From Streptococcus porci DSM 23759 (GTDB lineage Bacteria; Bacillota; Bacilli; Lactobacillales; Streptococcaceae), in the NCBI RefSeq assembly GCF_000423765.1, contig NZ_AUIP01000008.1, positions 1-64,000 of the forward strand: 64,000 nt of DNA, written 5' to 3'. Below the pieces are notes generated by a model. It saw only the letters and a list, made by a program, of their open reading frames with translations. It made no database searches and was not told the DNA's origin. The position numbers and the translations under genes are program-made. This document shows, piece by piece, positions 1-9,779 of the stretch. Position 1 is the first letter of the stretch. Each line of letters starts with the position of its first letter.

Positions 1-281
1 CATCGCATCCACAGCACTCTTAATTACCAAACGCCATGACTAAAAGAGGAATCGTTTAACAAAAACACTTTATAAATTTTGTACAGAAAAGTGTTGCCTT
101 TTTCAGCGACTGCAAAAATTGGTAGTGTTTCTTTTTCATAATACTTCAACTTTCTAAACTTTTCTCCATAATAGAATACCATAGAGATAATCCCCTTGTC
201 ATTTTAGATATCTCTGAAGTGACAGTTAAATAAAAAAATGTTCGTAAAAAGCGAACTATAAAAATATTTTTAGAAAAATAT
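1..281. other. Intergenic stretch at window edge
   Basis: No convincing reading frame is seen on either strand. There is only a weak inverted repeat (AACACTT at 64-70 against AAGTGTT at 89-95). The stretch lies upstream of the guaC promoter and probably holds the upstream region of a gene outside the window. Confidence 0.4.
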
Positions 282-310
282 TTGACAATTTCTAAACGAT
301 TTTATAAAAT
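282..310 (+). promoter_or_regulatory. guaC promoter
   Basis: Perfect -35 TTGACA at 282-287, 17-base spacer, -10 TAAAAT at 305-310. Transcription would begin near 317 and leave a leader of about 140 bases before guaC. Confidence 0.75.
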
Positions 311-316
311 AATTAC

Positions 317-455
317 GGAAAGGTGAGAAAATCACCTAGCGATGCTCTGCTATTGTCCCATAGAAGAGTTATAGGAAGGTCATCATATTTGCTCAGCTGA
401 CTGATGACTTTTTGTATATTCAAAAATGCCTCTTTCAGCTTGGAAAGAGGTTTTT
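317..455 (+). promoter_or_regulatory. Structured leader of guaC with two terminator-like hairpins
   Basis: Three stems are visible. AGGTGA 321-326 pairs with TCACCT 332-337. AAGGTCATCA 376-385 pairs with TGATGACTT 402-410 and is followed by a T run. CCTCTTTC 429-436 pairs with GAAAGAGG 443-450 and is followed directly by TTTTT and the start codon. The last stem contains the Shine-Dalgarno sequence, so it could act as terminator or ribosome-site sequestrator. I do not recognise a named riboswitch class. Confidence 0.5.
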
Positions 456-1439
456 ATGTTTAATGATATGCCCGTTTTTGACTACGAAGATATTCAGCTC
501 ATTCCAAATAAATGTATCATCAATAGCCGTTCCGAGGCAGATACAACAGTGACTCTTGGGAAATATAGCTTTAAATTACCAGTTGTTCCAGCTAATATGC
601 AGACTATTATTGATGAAGATACAGCAGAAATGCTTGCCAAAGAAGGGTATTTCTACATCATGCACCGTTTCGATGAAGCTGGTCGTATTCCTTTTATCAA
701 ACGCATGCACGACCAGGGTTTGATTGCTTCTATCTCTGTTGGCGTAAAAGAATATGAATATGAGTTTGTGACTAGCTTGAAAGCTGATGCCCCTGAGTTT
801 ATCACCATTGATATTGCTCATGGCCATGCAGAAAGTGTTATCAAGATGATTCAACATATCAAGAAAGAACTGCCTGAGACGTTTGTGATTGCAGGAAATG
901 TCGGTACCCCTGAAGCAGTTCGTGAGTTGGAAAATGCTGGTGCGGATGCGACAAAAGTTGGTATCGGTCCGGGTAAGGTATGTATTACAAAGGTTAAGAC
1001 TGGTTTTGGTACAGGTGGTTGGCAGTTGGCTGCCCTTCGTTGGTGCGCAAAGGCTGCCCGTAAACCAATTATTGCGGACGGTGGTATCCGTACTCACGGA
1101 GATATTGCCAAATCCATTCGCTTTGGTGCAAGTATGGTCATGATTGGTTCGCTTTTTGCAGGACATATCGAAAGTCCAGGAAAAACAGTTGAAGTAGATG
1201 GTGAAAAGTTTAAAGAGTATTATGGCTCAGCATCGGAATACCAAAAAGGTGCCTATAAAAACGTAGAAGGTAAGAAAATCTTACTCCCTGCCAAAGGTCA
1301 TTTGAAAGATACCTTGATTGAAATGGAACAAGATTTGCAATCTTCAATCTCTTACGCAGGTGGTCGTGATTTGGAAAGCTTAACCCGTGTCAACTACGTT
1401 ATTGTAAAAAATTCGATTTGGAATGGTGATTCCATTTAA
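456..1439 (+). CDS. guaC: GMP reductase
   Basis: NADPH-dependent GMP reductase, which deaminates GMP to IMP in purine salvage; cytosolic TIM barrel of the IMPDH/GMPR family. The loop [11 protein letters not shown] carries the expected catalytic cysteine (about Cys176), and the phosphate-binding [15 protein letters not shown] follows. There is no CBS insertion, which separates GMP reductase from IMP dehydrogenase, and the 327-residue length is usual. The ATG at 456 is chosen because [15 protein letters not shown] is the family N-terminus and AAAGAGG lies five bases upstream. An in-frame ATG at 426 lies inside the leader hairpin. The gene is monocistronic, with a strong promoter, a structured leader and its own terminator. 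Confidence 0.95.
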   Translation: MFNDMPVFDYEDIQLIPNKCIINSRSEADTTVTLGKYSFKLPVVPANMQTIIDEDTAEMLAKEGYFYIMHRFDEAGRIPFIKRMHDQGLIASISVGVKEYEYEFVTSLKADAPEFITIDIAHGHAESVIKMIQHIKKELPETFVIAGNVGTPEAVRELENAGADATKVGIGPGKVCITKVKTGFGTGGWQLAALRWCAKAARKPIIADGGIRTHGDIAKSIRFGASMVMIGSLFAGHIESPGKTVEVDGEKFKEYYGSASEYQKGAYKNVEGKKILLPAKGHLKDTLIEMEQDLQSSISYAGGRDLESLTRVNYVIVKNSIWNGDSI

Positions 1440-1446
1440 AAATGAT

Positions 1447-1478
1447 AAAACTCCAGAGCTAAGCAGCGCTGGAGTTTT
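1447..1478. terminator. Bidirectional terminator between guaC and fhuG
   Basis: AAAACTCCAG 1447-1456 pairs with CTGGAGTTTT 1469-1478. The stem is flanked by A and T runs, so it can stop both convergent units. It overlaps the stop codon of the minus-strand permease. Confidence 0.85.
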
Positions 1479-2481
1479 AGTCTCTACTTGTTTTCATTAG
1501 GTAGAGAAAATAAGGAGCTCCGATGATAGAGACGACCAGTCCAGTAGGAATACCAGTCCCGACAAGAAAAACCCGTCCAATGGTATCGGCAATTAAGAGG
1601 ACTATCATGCCCATCAGGAGGGTGACAGGGAGCAGGATAAGGTGATTGCTACCGACAAATTTTCGGCTAATATGACCAGCAATCAGTCCGATAAAGGTGA
1701 TATTTCCGACCATTACCACGCTCAATGATGCTAGAGCAGTTGACAAAAGTAGGGTTATCCAACGCTCTTTTAGGAGGTTGAGCCCGAGGGCTGTGGCCGT
1801 TTGTTCATTGAGGGTCATGATGTTGAGAGAACGGCTGCGGCTGTAAGCGAGTAACCAGAGGGCGATGAGTAGCGGGCTGATAAGAAGTAGCGTCGGCCAG
1901 TTGTCACCAGAAATCTGTCCACTCAGCCAGTTGACGATGTACTGGACTTTGAATCGGTCGATATTTCCAATAATGGAGACCATAAGTCCTGACAACATGG
2001 TTGATATGCCAACACCTGTGATGATAAGACGAAAGGGGTCGATGTCGTGGTTTTGCTTTCGGCTGATTAGATAGACCACCATGACTGTTGCAAAAGCGCC
2101 AGCCATTGCTAAAAGTGGTAAAAAGGCGATAAAGCTAGGAGTAGTTTTAAAAAAGGAGATAGCTAGGGCGATGACTATACCAGCGCCAGCATTTATCCCT
2201 AAAATACCAGAATCGGCCAGAGGATTTCGAGTCAAGGTCTGGAGAAGCAGTCCTGAGAGTGCAAGAGAGGCTCCAGCCAAGAGAGCAGCAAGGACTCGCG
2301 GGAGACGGATGTTGAGGAGGATAAGACTGGTCTTTTTGTCAGTCTGCCCCAACAGTGCTTTAAGGATAGTGGTTAAAGAGAGGTGGCTACTTCCTAGAGT
2401 TAGTGAAAGGAGAAATAGTCCCAAAAGGATTAGACAGAGTAGGATGAGGATACCCTTAAATTTAGGTTTTGCAAGAATCAT
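1477..2481 (-). CDS. fhuG: Iron-siderophore ABC transporter permease (FecCD family), second subunit
   Basis: Integral membrane permease of the FecCD/BtuC family with about nine to ten hydrophobic segments. The family signature RLPRVLAALLAGASLALSG lies near residues 60-80, followed by NPLADSGILGINAGAG. It pairs with the adjacent permease to form the transmembrane channel. It is the last gene of a four-gene minus-strand unit and overlaps the preceding gene by four bases, which implies translational coupling. The order ATPase, binding protein, permease, permease matches streptococcal fhuCDBG. The exact siderophore cannot be read from sequence; hydroxamates are expected by analogy. Confidence 0.85.
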   Translation of the reverse strand: MILAKPKFKGILILLCLILLGLFLLSLTLGSSHLSLTTILKALLGQTDKKTSLILLNIRLPRVLAALLAGASLALSGLLLQTLTRNPLADSGILGINAGAGIVIALAISFFKTTPSFIAFLPLLAMAGAFATVMVVYLISRKQNHDIDPFRLIITGVGISTMLSGLMVSIIGNIDRFKVQYIVNWLSGQISGDNWPTLLLISPLLIALWLLAYSRSRSLNIMTLNEQTATALGLNLLKERWITLLLSTALASLSVVMVGNITFIGLIAGHISRKFVGSNHLILLPVTLLMGMIVLLIADTIGRVFLVGTGIPTGLVVSIIGAPYFLYLMKTSRD

Positions 2482-3491
2482 TGTTGCCTCCTTTTCATGA
2501 GCCAGAGAAAGCAGGGCAGTCCAATAATGGAAACCATAGCACCAAGAGGTGTTTCATAAGGCGGATTGATGGTTCGGCAAATCAGGTCAACCCAAAGCAT
2601 GAAAGTAGCACCTGCAAATGCTGTTAAAGGAAGAATCAGTCGGTAATTGCGTGGGAACATCAGCTTAATTAGATGGGGAATAATGAGTCCGACAAAGGCA
2701 ATCACACCAGCTAGCGCGACACTAGAAGCTGACAGTAAAAGGACAATACCTAGCAACAAAAGGGTCATGGCAAAGGTTTTTTGCCCCAGACTCTTAGCCA
2801 CGGTTTCGTTGAGACTAAGGATAGTTAGTTGGTGGGAAAAAAGCTGTGCTAAGACTAGACCGAATAAGATGATGGGAGCTAGAATGCTCAACATTTTCCA
2901 GTTGGTGGCTACCAGTCCACCAGATTGCCAACCGATAATAGTGCTGGCTAAGTCAAAGCTAATGGTGATGACTTGCCCCAATGCTGTAAAGAGCATGGAA
3001 ACCATAGCTCCAGCTAAAATCAATCGCATTTGATTGTACCCTTTTTTGGGTTCGTAGGAGAGGATGAAAACGATGCAAGCGGAAATAGCAGAGCCTATCA
3101 GACAGACGAGAACAATCCAAGTGTAATGCAACTGTCCAAAAATAGCATAGGCAAGCACCAAGGCCAGTCCAGCGCCAGCATTTATCCCTAAAAGACCAGG
3201 GTCGGCAATGGGATTTCGAGTCACTCCTTGCATGATGGCTCCTGCTTGTGCCATGGCTGCTCCGACTAAAAGACTAGCCAAAATCCGTGGCAAACGAATG
3301 TCAATGAGAATGTCCTGCAGGTCAGAGTTAGTAAAGGGCTTCTGAAAAACAGTCAGAAGTTCCTTGTGCGAAAAGGCAACTGCCCCCATGCGCAGACTGG
3401 CATAAAAACCTATCAAAAGGAGGAGTCCGATACTTAAAAAAACAAGCCAAAAGATGTTTTTTGGCTTATTGGATGTGTGTTGTAAAATCAT
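2478..3491 (-). CDS. fhuB: Iron-siderophore ABC transporter permease (FecCD family), first subunit
   Basis: FecCD-type permease of 337 residues. It shows the same core signatures as its partner: RLPRILASLLVGAAMAQAG, then NPIADPGLLGINAGAG. An N-terminal membrane helix follows a short cytoplasmic start. It begins two bases after the binding-protein stop and runs into the second permease with a four-base overlap. The two permeases are clearly paralogous and would form a heterodimer served by the operon's ATPase. Confidence 0.85.
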   Translation of the reverse strand: MILQHTSNKPKNIFWLVFLSIGLLLLIGFYASLRMGAVAFSHKELLTVFQKPFTNSDLQDILIDIRLPRILASLLVGAAMAQAGAIMQGVTRNPIADPGLLGINAGAGLALVLAYAIFGQLHYTWIVLVCLIGSAISACIVFILSYEPKKGYNQMRLILAGAMVSMLFTALGQVITISFDLASTIIGWQSGGLVATNWKMLSILAPIILFGLVLAQLFSHQLTILSLNETVAKSLGQKTFAMTLLLLGIVLLLSASSVALAGVIAFVGLIIPHLIKLMFPRNYRLILPLTAFAGATFMLWVDLICRTINPPYETPLGAMVSIIGLPCFLWLMKRRQQ

Positions 3492-3492
3492 T

Positions 3493-4434
3493 TTAATTTT
3501 TCATTGAGAGGATGGCTTCAGTCAGAACATCAAGTTCATGCTCAAGGCTGACGGGGTCGGTAAAGTAGAAGACGTTGGCATCAACTTTGATGACCTGATT
3601 TTTTTGAACTGCTGGAATATTTTTCCAGAGGTCACTTTCGTAAAGGCTAGCTCCGGTCTCCTCATTTTCTGCAGCGACTAGGACATAGTCTCCGATGTAA
3701 TCAGGAAGCACTTCACGTGAGACCTCAAGAAAACCTGTTGGGAAGACTTCTTTTTCAACTTTCTCTGGTGCCTTGTAGCCCAGAGCTTGATAGAGAATCT
3801 CGCCACCGCGACCCCAGTTCTTACCGAAGAGGTAGAATTGTTTTTCGAATAGTCCCATGACGGTAAAGCTTGCCTCAGCTCCAGTCACAGCCAGAACTTT
3901 TTCTTTGGCATCGGCAACTTTTTTCTCCCAAGATGACAGCCACTTTTTGGCTTCTTTTTCTTTATTAAAAATCTGTCCAAAGTCAGTCATCATCTGTAGG
4001 TAGTCGTGCTTTCCGTACTCGACGACAATGAGTGGTGCGATTTTTTCCAGTTGGTCAAGATTTTGCTCAGTTGATCCGACGACAATCACATCTGGTTCGG
4101 TTGCTGCCAGGGCTTCAAGATCTGTTGGCAACATGATTTCTGCATCCTTAATGGCATCAGCAAAGACGGGATTTTTCTTATCATAAGTGGTGGCAGCGAC
4201 GATATTAAAATCGAGCTTGATGAGGTAACCGGTGTAGGATGAGGCCATACTTGCTACACGTTTAGGACTTTCAGGAACCTCACCACGGTAGCTGATACCC
4301 TCGATTTTAGGCATTTTGGAAATAGCGGAGCTGTTAGTTTGTGTCTGCTCTGCTTTTTCTTTAGATGAGGTCGAACAAGCAACCAGTAGGAAGATGGCCG
4401 TAAGGCTTATTAGGAAAGTGATAATTTTTTTCAT
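3493..4434 (-). CDS. fhuD: Siderophore-binding lipoprotein
   Basis: Substrate-binding lipoprotein of the ferric siderophore importer. The signal peptide ends in the lipobox LVAC, with lipid-anchored Cys20. The mature protein is a class III (TroA-like) binding protein with the typical opening [19 protein letters not shown] and the interlobe segment [15 protein letters not shown]. The 313-residue length is usual. It sits between the ATPase gene (10 bases upstream) and the permeases. It would capture ferric siderophore at the outer face of the membrane. The ligand class is inferred, not seen. Confidence 0.85.
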   Translation of the reverse strand: MKKIITFLISLTAIFLLVACSTSSKEKAEQTQTNSSAISKMPKIEGISYRGEVPESPKRVASMASSYTGYLIKLDFNIVAATTYDKKNPVFADAIKDAEIMLPTDLEALAATEPDVIVVGSTEQNLDQLEKIAPLIVVEYGKHDYLQMMTDFGQIFNKEKEAKKWLSSWEKKVADAKEKVLAVTGAEASFTVMGLFEKQFYLFGKNWGRGGEILYQALGYKAPEKVEKEVFPTGFLEVSREVLPDYIGDYVLVAAENEETGASLYESDLWKNIPAVQKNQVIKVDANVFYFTDPVSLEHELDVLTEAILSMKN

Positions 4435-4444
4435 AGAAACTCCT

Positions 4445-5227
4445 TTATAGTAAGTTATAGGTCAACAAAATGGGACGATGACTATCAGGGTCTGAGACAA
4501 TTTGAGATTTAATCTTAAAAATCTCTTCCAAAATCTCAGTAGTCATAATGCTTTCAGGTGGGCCTTGATGCTTGATGATTCCGTCTTTCATGGCAATTAG
4601 ATGGTCGGAGAAACGTGAAGCCAGATTGAGGTCATGCAAAACCATGATAATGGTTTTATGATTTTCCTGATTGAGTTTTTGCAAGAGCTCTAAAATTTCA
4701 AGCTGATGATTCATGTCCAAATAGGTGGTTGGCTCATCCAAAAAAATAGTGTCCGTATCCTGAGCTAGTGCCATGGCAATCCAAACTCGCTGACGTTGCC
4801 CGCCCGACAAAGAATCCACCTGCCAGTTGGCGTAGGCGGAGACTCCAGTCATTTCCATAGCCCAGTAAATCTTTTCACGGTCCTTTTGGGAAAGGGTGCC
4901 CAGATATTTCTGATGGGGAAAACGCCCATAGGAGACTAATTCATAGACAGAGATACCTTGGGTCGCCTCTAATACTTGCGGGAGCAGGGCGATTTTTTTA
5001 GCAACTTCCTTAGTTGGGAGCTTTGCAATCGCCTGCCCGTCCAAAAAGATCTGTCCATCTTGAATGGGAATGATCCGCGTCAGAGCCTTGAGCAGGGTTG
5101 ATTTACCAGAACCATTGCTTCCAATGATTGTTGTGATGGCCTGGTTGGGCAAGGTCAGACTGAGATTTTCAATGATACTGTGACGGTCATAGGCAACCGA
5201 AATGTGCTCTGCCTGAAGGTATGACAT
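4445..5227 (-). CDS. fhuC: Siderophore ABC transporter ATP-binding protein
   Basis: ATPase of the importer, with Walker [10 protein letters not shown] (residues 36-44), Q-loop, signature [12 protein letters not shown], Walker B TIFLDEPT and switch histidine VLHD. The start at 5227 is chosen because [14 protein letters not shown] is the usual opening and GAAAGGGG lies just upstream. A longer in-frame ATG at 5308 has no supporting ribosome site. A TTGACA-like element on the minus strand (about 5278-5283) lies upstream, but I could not place a well-spaced -10. It is the first gene of the fhu unit, so iron-dependent control would act here. Confidence 0.85.
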   Translation of the reverse strand: MSYLQAEHISVAYDRHSIIENLSLTLPNQAITTIIGSNGSGKSTLLKALTRIIPIQDGQIFLDGQAIAKLPTKEVAKKIALLPQVLEATQGISVYELVSYGRFPHQKYLGTLSQKDREKIYWAMEMTGVSAYANWQVDSLSGGQRQRVWIAMALAQDTDTIFLDEPTTYLDMNHQLEILELLQKLNQENHKTIIMVLHDLNLASRFSDHLIAMKDGIIKHQGPPESIMTTEILEEIFKIKSQIVSDPDSHRPILLTYNLL

Positions 5228-5328
5228 GGTTCCCCTTTCTGATAATTTATAGTCAGATGCTTTATCTCTGATTACTTTGTCAACTCTCTGGTTATCCCTG
5301 TGGGACATTGCCTAGTCCTAAAAGCAAA

Positions 5329-5435
5329 CTATAGTTATTTGAATTAGCCTTGATACATTGTCGCTTTCGGCCTACCGTACTCTAGTATTGCCTGCACTTC
5401 AGCTCCTTGTCTGAAAGCTAATTCATTCGACTATA
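5329..5435. repeat. Imperfect inverted-repeat intergenic element
   Basis: The ends CTATAGTTATTTGAATTAGC (5329-5348) and GCTAATTCATTCGACTATA (5417-5435) are imperfect inverted copies. An inner GCTTTC/GAAAGC pair lies between them, so the roughly 107-base segment could fold into one long hairpin. It has no reading frame. It looks like a small non-coding repeat, but I see no second full copy in this window. Confidence 0.4.
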
Positions 5436-5474
5436 ATAGGCTATGAAAATAAGATAGGGCTATTATAACACAGT

Positions 5475-5500
5475 AAAAAGCCTTATAAAAGGCTTTATCA
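5475..5500 (-). terminator. Terminator of the murE / glycosyltransferase unit
   Basis: AAAGCCTT 5477-5484 pairs with AAGGCTTT 5489-5496 around a four-base loop. On the minus strand the stem is followed by a T run, so it ends the leftward transcript. Confidence 0.8.
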
Positions 5501-5526
5501 AAGATTGGAATGATTAAAAAGAGTGT

Positions 5527-6465
5527 CTAAGATTGGACGTTTTGATCGATGTAGTCCTTGATTTTAGGATATTTTTCCAAATCAAATTTCCGAGAAAAGA
5601 AGTGCCCTAAAGCGATTCCCTTATCTAACTGTGCTAAATCAGCATCAGAATCCGTCCAAGCATAAGGGTGTCCATCCCACCAGTTGATATAGCGTAGATT
5701 TCCCTGAAATTGATCGGGAACATCTTCCATTCGCTCGGCATGGTAGATGTGATTGTGAAGCTGGCGCTTATTGATGATTAAAGGAATGTGGAATTCATCG
5801 CTACAGAAGGTGTGTTGGCAGACTTTCAATACCCAGTCTTTTTCTTCAAGGATAATCCCTAGCACTTCAGAACCACAGGAAATCCAGTTTGAGGCGTAGT
5901 CAAATTGGAGCTTTTGCTTAGCCAGTCGATCAATTTTCAGAGCCGTTTGAATTTTATTTTCGTAGCGACGATAAGCCCGTAACACTCTTTGAGCGGTGTT
6001 ACCTAGACTGCGGTGGCTAATTTTCATACTGAGATGGTAATGAGCCGCTAGCTTATAGAGTTTGAGGTTGTCAATAGTTTTTTGAGAATCGTAGGCGATA
6101 AAAATCTTGTCTTCCTTGCCATCAAAGAAGTGGTGAATCTTGTCCTGGGACACCAGAGGAAGGTCATGTCCAGATAGTAAGTGATACATGCTATACTGAC
6201 CAGTTTTATGGGCAGTCTCAAAGAGAAGCAGTTGAGCTTCAGTCAGACTAACGTGTCCCCAATAGACAGGAATTTGTGGTGTGAAGTAGACTTCTGATTT
6301 TGTTGAGGCAGAAGATAAGTCCTGCTTTAACTCCTCTGTTAAAGTAATTTTTTTGTCAATATGGATAAAAATATCATTGCGTACATCATCTAATAAAGAA
6401 ATCAGATATTTGAGTTGATCAAACTTATTATGAGCAATGATAAGATAGGCGTGTTTTTTCATCAT
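5527..6465 (-). CDS. Family 14 (Core-2/I-branching type) glycosyltransferase
   Basis: Resembles the beta-1,6-N-acetylglucosaminyltransferase 'Branch' family (GT14). Seen are the opening HAYLIIAHNKFDQLKYLIS, the nucleotide-sugar region DIFIHIDKK, and the acceptor-side segments YHLLSGHDLPL and WISCGSEVLG. There is no signal peptide, so it acts on the cytosolic side. It lies six bases after the murE stop and shares its terminator, so the two are co-transcribed. That suggests a cell-envelope glycan role, but donor and acceptor are unknown. ATG at 6465 or 6462 could be used. Confidence 0.75.
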   Translation of the reverse strand: MMKKHAYLIIAHNKFDQLKYLISLLDDVRNDIFIHIDKKITLTEELKQDLSSASTKSEVYFTPQIPVYWGHVSLTEAQLLLFETAHKTGQYSMYHLLSGHDLPLVSQDKIHHFFDGKEDKIFIAYDSQKTIDNLKLYKLAAHYHLSMKISHRSLGNTAQRVLRAYRRYENKIQTALKIDRLAKQKLQFDYASNWISCGSEVLGIILEEKDWVLKVCQHTFCSDEFHIPLIINKRQLHNHIYHAERMEDVPDQFQGNLRYINWWDGHPYAWTDSDADLAQLDKGIALGHFFSRKFDLEKYPKIKDYIDQNVQS

Positions 6466-6471
6466 GACTTT

Positions 6472-7923
6472 CTAATTCAAGTATTTCTTAGCGACGATAA
6501 GATCACCATCATAGGTGGCTTTTTTTCCCTCCACGATTTGGTAGGCGTCGGCTCCTTTTCCAGCGACAATGACTGCATCGTTTTCTTTTTTGGCCAAAAG
6601 CAGAGCGGTCTGGATGGCCTCTTCCCGGTCGATGATGATGGAAAGAGGTCTATCAACATGACTCGCAATCTCTTTGGAAATGGCTAGCGGGTCTTCAAAA
6701 TTCGGATCATCAGCAGTCAAAATAACCTGCAAATCTGGGTGAGAGTTGATTACCTTACCAAAATCAGCCCGACGGCTTTCCCCTTTATTACCAGGGGCTC
6801 CTAAAATGAGAATAATGTCCCCTTTTTGGTGTTCTTCGACGACTGATAAGAGTTTTTCCAAACTATCGCCATTGTGGGCATAGTCTACAAAAATCTTGGA
6901 ACCATTGGACTGGGTCAGAACTTCCATACGTCCTGGGACGGTCGTCTCGGCAATCCCTTTTTGAATGTCAGAAAGACTGACACCCAGACGCAGGCAGGCA
7001 AGACCAGCAGCGACAGCGTTTTCTTGATTGAAATGTCCGATTAACCGTATCTGGTAATGTCCAGCCAATTTGCCAGATAAGTCAAAGCTAAAGGCTCTGC
7101 TATTATCAATGGTATTAGTGGTGCCAGTACCGTAAAAATCATGTGGGAGATTAGAGACTTGCTGGCAGACTATGGGAAAATGGTCCATCTCTGCGTTGAC
7201 AATAACAGCGCGGCTATTATCCATGAGGAGCCGTTTGTGGTAGAAATAGTCAGCGAAATTTGGGTGCTCAATGGGACCGACATGATCTGGACTGATATTG
7301 AGAAAGACACCTACATCAAAGGTCAGTCCATAAACGCGGTCAACCAGATAGGCTTGGCTGGATACTTCCATGACCAGATGAGTCATGCCATTAGACACTG
7401 CTTGAGCCATCATGCGAAACAAATCCAGATTTTCAGGAGTAGAGAATTGGGATTTGAAAAAGGTCTTTCCATTGTCCAAAGTTGTATTCATTGTGGAAAG
7501 CAGAGCCGTTTTGTGGTTCTGCTTAAGAATATTAAAGGCGAAATAGGCTGCAGTCGTTTTTCCTTTGGTGCCTGTGAAAGCTAGGATTTTCAGCTTGTTC
7601 TGAGGATTGCCATAGAAAGTCATGGCAATGAGACTCATGGCTTTTTTGATGTCAGAAACAATGATGGCTGGGATAGCAAGTTCATAATCGACTTCGGATA
7701 CGTAGCAGCTCAAACCGGCCTGCACCGCTTTTTCCAAGAATTCTCGCTTAAAAGCAGCTCCTTTGGCAAAAAAGAGGGTATTGTCAGTCACATCACGACT
7801 ATCATAGGAAATCTTGCTGAAAGTCAGTCCTGAAAAATGGTAGTGAAGCTCCCCATTGCTCACGACTTCTCTAAAATTTTTATCTTGCTTGAGAATGTCA
7901 AGCACTTGTTCGATGCTAATCAT
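6472..7923 (-). CDS. murE: UDP-MurNAc-L-Ala-D-Glu:L-lysine ligase
   Basis: ATP-dependent Mur ligase that adds the third stem-peptide residue of peptidoglycan in the cytosol. The ATP loop TGTKGKTT is at residues 117-124, and the central domain has [13 protein letters not shown] and NISPDHVG. The C-terminal domain has DDPNFEDP where diaminopimelate enzymes carry DNPR, which fits the L-lysine type used by streptococci. The 483-residue length is normal. It is transcribed leftward with the glycosyltransferase and divergently from the flippase gene. All three proteins plausibly serve cell-wall synthesis. Confidence 0.92.
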   Translation of the reverse strand: MISIEQVLDILKQDKNFREVVSNGELHYHFSGLTFSKISYDSRDVTDNTLFFAKGAAFKREFLEKAVQAGLSCYVSEVDYELAIPAIIVSDIKKAMSLIAMTFYGNPQNKLKILAFTGTKGKTTAAYFAFNILKQNHKTALLSTMNTTLDNGKTFFKSQFSTPENLDLFRMMAQAVSNGMTHLVMEVSSQAYLVDRVYGLTFDVGVFLNISPDHVGPIEHPNFADYFYHKRLLMDNSRAVIVNAEMDHFPIVCQQVSNLPHDFYGTGTTNTIDNSRAFSFDLSGKLAGHYQIRLIGHFNQENAVAAGLACLRLGVSLSDIQKGIAETTVPGRMEVLTQSNGSKIFVDYAHNGDSLEKLLSVVEEHQKGDIILILGAPGNKGESRRADFGKVINSHPDLQVILTADDPNFEDPLAISKEIASHVDRPLSIIIDREEAIQTALLLAKKENDAVIVAGKGADAYQIVEGKKATYDGDLIVAKKYLN

Positions 7924-7951
7924 AGTTCTATTTTAGACTTAATGCTCGTAT

Positions 7952-7980
7952 TTTACAAGTGTCAGGCAAAAGTTTATAAT
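7952..7980 (+). promoter_or_regulatory. ytgP promoter
   Basis: -35 TTTACA at 7952-7957, 17-base spacer, perfect -10 TATAAT at 7975-7980. It sits in the 89-base gap between divergent murE and ytgP. Confidence 0.7.
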
Positions 7981-8012
7981 AAGAAGCGAAAACACGAAGA
8001 AATGAGAAGATT

Positions 8013-9665
8013 ATGTCAGATACAAAGCGGTCAAAAGTAGACCAGCAACAGTCTAAAATGGTTCGAGGTATGGCATGGTTGACGGCGGGTAATTTTATTA
8101 GTCGCCTGATAGGTGTCATTTATGTTATTCCTTGGATCGCCTGGTTGGGAGTTCATGCGGATGAAGCTAATGGTCTCTTTGGCATGGGTTATAACATTTA
8201 CTCCATCTTTTTATCCATCTCGACTGTGGGAATTCCAGTCGCTGTGGCCAAGCAAATTGCCAAGTACAATGCTGTTGGTAAGGGAGAAATTGGCTATTAT
8301 TTGGTTAGAGAGTTTCTAAAAGTTATGTTAGCTATTGGAGCTTTCTTTGCTGGGATAATGTATTTTGCAGCTCCGCTTTTAGCTAGATTATCCGGTTATG
8401 AAGCTGATTTAATACCAGTTATGAGAAGTCTATCCTGGGCAGTGCTTTTTTTCCCGATGATGAGTGTCATCAGGGGAGTTTTTCAAGGAACCAACAACTT
8501 ACGTCCCTATGCAACCAGTCAAGTTGTCGAACAAATCCTACGGGTTATTTGGATTTTGATGGCAACCTTTTATATCATGAAGTTTGGGTCTGGAGATTAT
8601 AAAGAAGCGGTTGTCCAATCAACTTTTGCAGCTTTTATTGGAATGTTGGGAAGTTTGGCCGTTTTGATTTTCAGCCTAAATCGTGAAGGTATTTTGTTGC
8701 AGATTTTTAGAGCAAGGCCGAGTGAAGAAAAAGCAGATACCTTGTCCTTAATCGTCGAAACAACCAAGGAAGCTATTCCCTTTATTATTGTTGGTTCTGC
8801 TTTTCAGGTTTACCAGTTGATAGATCAGGTAACGTTTGCCAATACCATGTCTCTATTTAGTTCGGCTACCAAAGAGGAGTTATTGACACTTTACGCTTAT
8901 ATGACCTCTAATCCTAATAAAATCACGATGATTATTATTGGTGTGACGGGGTCTATCGGGTCGGTAGCTATTCCGCTCATCACAGAGAACTTTGTCAAAA
9001 AAGATAGAAAATCAACGGCTAGCCTTATTCTAAACAATCTACAGATGCTCTTGATTTTCTTGGTTCCAGCGGTTTTTGGCTCTATCATTTTAGCTCGTCC
9101 CCTCTATACTATTTTCTATCCAAACCCTAAAGATTTAGCTATCCAGCTTTTCATTATCAACTTATTACAGATTTTCGTTATGGGATTCTATGCTCTCTTT
9201 GGTCCAGTTATTCAGGCACTTTTTGAAAATCGCAGAGCGATGCTCTATTTTGTTTACGGTTTGATTGTGAAGTTGCTTCTCCAAATTCCTTTGATTTGGC
9301 TCTTTGGGGTCTATGGCCCACTTATAGCTACAACGGTTGGCTTAAGCGTTTCGACCTATCTCATGTATAAACGTGTTCATGATATGACACATTTTAACCG
9401 CATGGTTTTTGCTAAAAATACGCTTTTAATCCTTTTGATGACGGCAGTAATGGCAGTAGTTGTTGGCATCGTTGAGTTAGGATTGGTAAGAGTTATGCCT
9501 GCTACTGGCAAGCTTAGCAGTCTCATTCATCTGGCTGTTGGAGGTGGTTTGGGAGTTCTGGTTTACGGCTATCTAGCTCTCTGGACACGGCAATCGGATA
9601 AACTGATTGGGGTTCAACGTTCTGACAGTTTCCGTAGAAAATTAAGAATCAAAGCAAAAGGTTAG
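8013..9665 (+). CDS. ytgP: Polysaccharide/lipid II flippase (MOP superfamily)
   Basis: Multispanning membrane protein of 550 residues with about fourteen hydrophobic segments. It belongs to the MATE/MurJ-like MOP exporter superfamily and resembles YtgP, a MurJ-type lipid II flippase of Gram-positive bacteria. The N-terminal segment MAWLTAGNFISRLIGVIYVIP and the later STVGIPVAVAKQIAKYN are typical. The tail is basic. It is divergent from murE, which fits a peptidoglycan precursor role; another undecaprenyl-linked glycan substrate is possible. The terminator overlaps its stop codon. Confidence 0.82.
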   Translation: MSDTKRSKVDQQQSKMVRGMAWLTAGNFISRLIGVIYVIPWIAWLGVHADEANGLFGMGYNIYSIFLSISTVGIPVAVAKQIAKYNAVGKGEIGYYLVREFLKVMLAIGAFFAGIMYFAAPLLARLSGYEADLIPVMRSLSWAVLFFPMMSVIRGVFQGTNNLRPYATSQVVEQILRVIWILMATFYIMKFGSGDYKEAVVQSTFAAFIGMLGSLAVLIFSLNREGILLQIFRARPSEEKADTLSLIVETTKEAIPFIIVGSAFQVYQLIDQVTFANTMSLFSSATKEELLTLYAYMTSNPNKITMIIIGVTGSIGSVAIPLITENFVKKDRKSTASLILNNLQMLLIFLVPAVFGSIILARPLYTIFYPNPKDLAIQLFIINLLQIFVMGFYALFGPVIQALFENRRAMLYFVYGLIVKLLLQIPLIWLFGVYGPLIATTVGLSVSTYLMYKRVHDMTHFNRMVFAKNTLLILLMTAVMAVVVGIVELGLVRVMPATGKLSSLIHLAVGGGLGVLVYGYLALWTRQSDKLIGVQRSDSFRRKLRIKAKG

Positions 9666-9683
9666 GAGCTCCCTAACCTTTTG
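9656..9683 (+). terminator. ytgP terminator
   Basis: AAAAGGTTAGG 9656-9666 pairs with CCTAACCTTTT 9672-9682 and continues into T residues. The left arm includes the last codons of ytgP. Confidence 0.85.
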
Positions 9684-9779
9684 TTATAGTCTCTAACTAT
9701 AACCATGTTAGGTGAGAAACTAAGGGCTGAGTCGACTTTTTCGTGATAAAATAGAGAAATAGAAAGTTGAGGTCGTCTC

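Noticed and set aside
576-1166. Long open frame on the minus strand inside guaC
   Set aside because: It lies opposite a clear GMP reductase, has no ribosome site and no recognisable domain.
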